Made by a program: the position numbers and the translations under genes. Positions 5,942-7,148 of a DNA stretch of 7,148 bases are shown piece by piece. The stretch spans positions 1 to 7,148 of the forward strand of contig JAIXVO010000148.1 of the NCBI GenBank assembly GCA_027482985.1, given 5' to 3'. The notes below the pieces were generated by a model. The model worked only from the letters and a program-made list of their open reading frames with translations, was not told the DNA's origin and made no database searches. This DNA is from Cyanobacteriota bacterium (GTDB lineage Bacteria; Cyanobacteriota; Cyanobacteriia; Leptolyngbyales; Leptolyngbyaceae). The stretch's first letter is position 1; each line of letters starts with the position of its first letter.

Positions 5942-6469
5942 TTAGTTCCGTAGCATTGCCGCTCCAAACGTGGCATTGAATTGGCGACACCAGATCACTG
6001 CCGACTGAAAATTAGCCAGATTCACAGCAGCGGGGAGCGCATAGCGTTGGGCTCCATTGAATTTTTGTAAGGGTGCCAGGATGAGATACTCACCTTCTCG
6101 CAACGGATACGCCGGGGGGGTTGTCCGGCTCAAAACATCTGGCGATCGATGCAATGCTACGACTAAATCAGGACCAGAACTAGAGGTTTTAAACGCTTGA
6201 TCAAACTCCAAAAAGCGTTTGCCATTTTGAGTCACAATGCGCACTTGTCCCTGCGTGGGATGTTCACCTGATTGGAAGTTACCTGATTTGAGCACCATTG
6301 ACGGTTGGTTTGGCTTCTGCGCCATTAAAGTCGTCGTTGTCATCGGGGACGCGGACTCAGCGATCGCAGGTGGCATCGGATCGAAGGCAGGTTGGGGGGT
6401 GATCCGACTCACCAAAACCACTGCCAACAGGGAAGCAAAACTGAGCGAAATCCAATGTTTGACTTGCAT
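5942..6469 (-). CDS. Exported DM13 domain-containing protein
   Basis: This 175-residue protein has an N-terminal signal peptide or anchor (hydrophobic residues about 7-21 after a Lys-His) and a low-complexity Pro/Thr-rich linker (about 24-58). One DM13 domain follows (about 59-174). Domain hallmarks are GQVRIVTQNGKRFLEFD (74-90), FKTSSSGPDLVVAL (93-106), LAPLQKFNGAQRYALP (131-146), and the closing AVIWCRQFNATFGAAML (157-173) with the conserved Cys161. DM13 has been proposed to be an electron-transfer or redox domain on extracytoplasmic proteins, but this is not proved for bacterial members. There is no lipobox cysteine in the signal region. The start is ATG at 6469, with AGGA (complement of 6480-6483) 10 bases upstream. 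It is convergent with DUF1816 and divergent from the sensor gene. Confidence 0.85.
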   Translation of the reverse strand: MQVKHWISLSFASLLAVVLVSRITPQPAFDPMPPAIAESASPMTTTTLMAQKPNQPSMVLKSGNFQSGEHPTQGQVRIVTQNGKRFLEFDQAFKTSSSGPDLVVALHRSPDVLSRTTPPAYPLREGEYLILAPLQKFNGAQRYALPAAVNLANFQSAVIWCRQFNATFGAAMLRN

Positions 6470-6483
6470 GGGTACTTGTTCCT

Positions 6484-6721
6484 AAACGACAACAGCACAT
6501 CCAGTGAGTGTACTAAATCTCATACTGATGATTGTGTCTGCCCAATGAGATCATCGTCTGATGACTAGCTAAGAAGTTTGCCCATTTCACCTGAGAGTGA
6601 ATCAAGAATATTTTTAGCCTATTCTCAGCAAAAATTAATCTGGCGAGGCTCACCGTATCAGTTTCGCCCAACTGTTTCGATTACAGTAGAGAGGAGTCAC
6701 TACAGAGATGATGAGTTGGCG
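6484..6721. other. Divergent intergenic region between DM13 and sensor genes
   Basis: This 238-base AT-rich region must hold the promoters for both divergent genes. I found no convincing -35/-10 pair or strong dyad. Short weak dyads such as TCATC-GTCT-GATGA (6551-6564) are present but could occur by chance. GAGGAG at 6691-6696 is the best ribosome-binding-like string, but it is too far from ATG 6722. Confidence 0.5.
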
Positions 6722-7148
6722 ATGCAGTGGATTCAGCAATTGGGACAGCACTGGCAGCAATTTCGGCAAAGATATTTTGATCCAGCTTCACTCCAATTTC
6801 GGTTGACAGCAGATCTCTTGTTGCTGTCGTTATTAGGGTTGGGTAGTGTGGCAGTGTGGACAAGTTGGAAGATGCAACAACTGCTAATCACTAGCCATAC
6901 ACAAAGTGTCGACTATATCGCGACTCGGTTTCCCCGCGATGTCGAACTCTATAGTGAGATGTTACCGATCGCGACCGGATTACAAAAGACGATCAATAAC
7001 GTGACAGTGCCAGGACTCCTGATTTGGGTCACGAGTCCCGATGGTAAAACCGTATTGGCGCAATCTAATGCGATAAGTGCAGCCTTTACGTCTAGTCGCG
7101 AGTTGATGTCGCTGGCGGAAATGCCACTCAAACCACAGGTTTACCAGA
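6722..7148 (+). CDS. N-terminal part of a membrane sensor, probably a histidine kinase (3' end missing)
   Basis: The frame is open from ATG 6722 to the window edge (142 codons) and continues beyond it. A short cytoplasmic head with RQRYFDPASLQFRL (15-28) precedes one strong membrane helix (about 30-49, LLLLSLLGLGSVAVW). A periplasmic sensor region beginning TSWKMQQLLITSHTQSVDYI and RFPRDVELYSEM follows. This layout and wording match the N-terminal sensor part of cyanobacterial membrane histidine kinases, which continue with a second helix, HAMP, and kinase domains. Those domains lie outside the window, so the kinase call is inference. TTG 6716 is an alternative start two codons upstream; neither has a good ribosome binding site. 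The gene is divergent from DM13. Confidence 0.7.
   Translation, partial: MQWIQQLGQHWQQFRQRYFDPASLQFRLTADLLLLSLLGLGSVAVWTSWKMQQLLITSHTQSVDYIATRFPRDVELYSEMLPIATGLQKTINNVTVPGLLIWVTSPDGKTVLAQSNAISAAFTSSRELMSLAEMPLKPQVYQ

Larger units (their letters stand above)
999..6367. repeat. HIP1 octamers (GCGATCGC), 13 copies across the window
   Basis: GCGATCGC starts at 999, 1571, 1663, 1687, 1876, 2962, 3489, 3769, 4126, 4956, 4962, 5458 and 6360. Two copies at 4956-4969 overlap by two bases. This density, about one per 550 bases, is the cyanobacterial HIP1 signature and lies mostly inside genes. The window shows it on both sides of all gene blocks, giving no sign of recently imported DNA. Confidence 0.9.

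Noticed and set aside
5758..5979. + strand frame of 73 codons over the DUF1816 end and convergent region
   Set aside because: It overlaps the DUF1816 gene out of frame, crosses the palindromic repeat, and runs into the DM13 gene, with no domain.
6708..6713. ATGATG as the start of the sensor gene
   Set aside because: It is in a different frame that stops after about 32 codons; the sensor-like protein is read from 6722.

Overview
The window looks like a chromosomal piece of a cyanobacterium with a moderate G+C content. The evidence is at least 13 copies of the cyanobacterial octamer GCGATCGC (HIP1), a one-helix high-light-inducible (Hlip) chlorophyll-binding protein, a DUF1816 protein (a family known from cyanobacteria), a phytochrome/cyanobacteriochrome-type GAF domain, and dispersed palindromic intergenic repeats of the kind common in filamentous cyanobacteria. 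The genus cannot be fixed from sequence alone.

Left part (1-3533, all on the + strand): the 3' part of a membrane di-iron fatty acid hydroxylase/sterol desaturase-family gene, a secreted SRPBCC (START-like) lipid-binding-fold protein, a stand-alone GAF protein with both cysteines of the DXCF cyanobacteriochrome pattern, and a B12-binding-type radical SAM/DUF4070 gene. The last gene carries an in-frame TAG exactly inside its CX3CX2C iron-sulfur motif, with the reading frame otherwise intact on both sides. It is either a very young pseudogene, a sequence error, or a readthrough case. Two of these four products suggest lipid or isoprenoid chemistry, but joint action is only an inference.

Middle (3534-4388): a gene-poor stretch of about 560 bases. 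It begins with a MITE-like element with 14-bp perfect terminal inverted repeats, abutted by a second palindromic repeat. It continues with a possible promoter held inside a 9-bp inverted repeat and a hairpin leader, and leads to a 57-residue Hlip gene at 4095-4268. A strong intrinsic terminator follows that gene.

Right part (4389-7148): a GT4 glycosyltransferase and a DUF1816 protein, probably co-transcribed. A palindromic repeat then lies between convergent genes, followed by a minus-strand exported DM13 protein. Divergent from it is the start of a membrane sensor, probably a histidine kinase, which runs off the right edge. No RNA genes, CRISPR arrays or transposase genes were seen.
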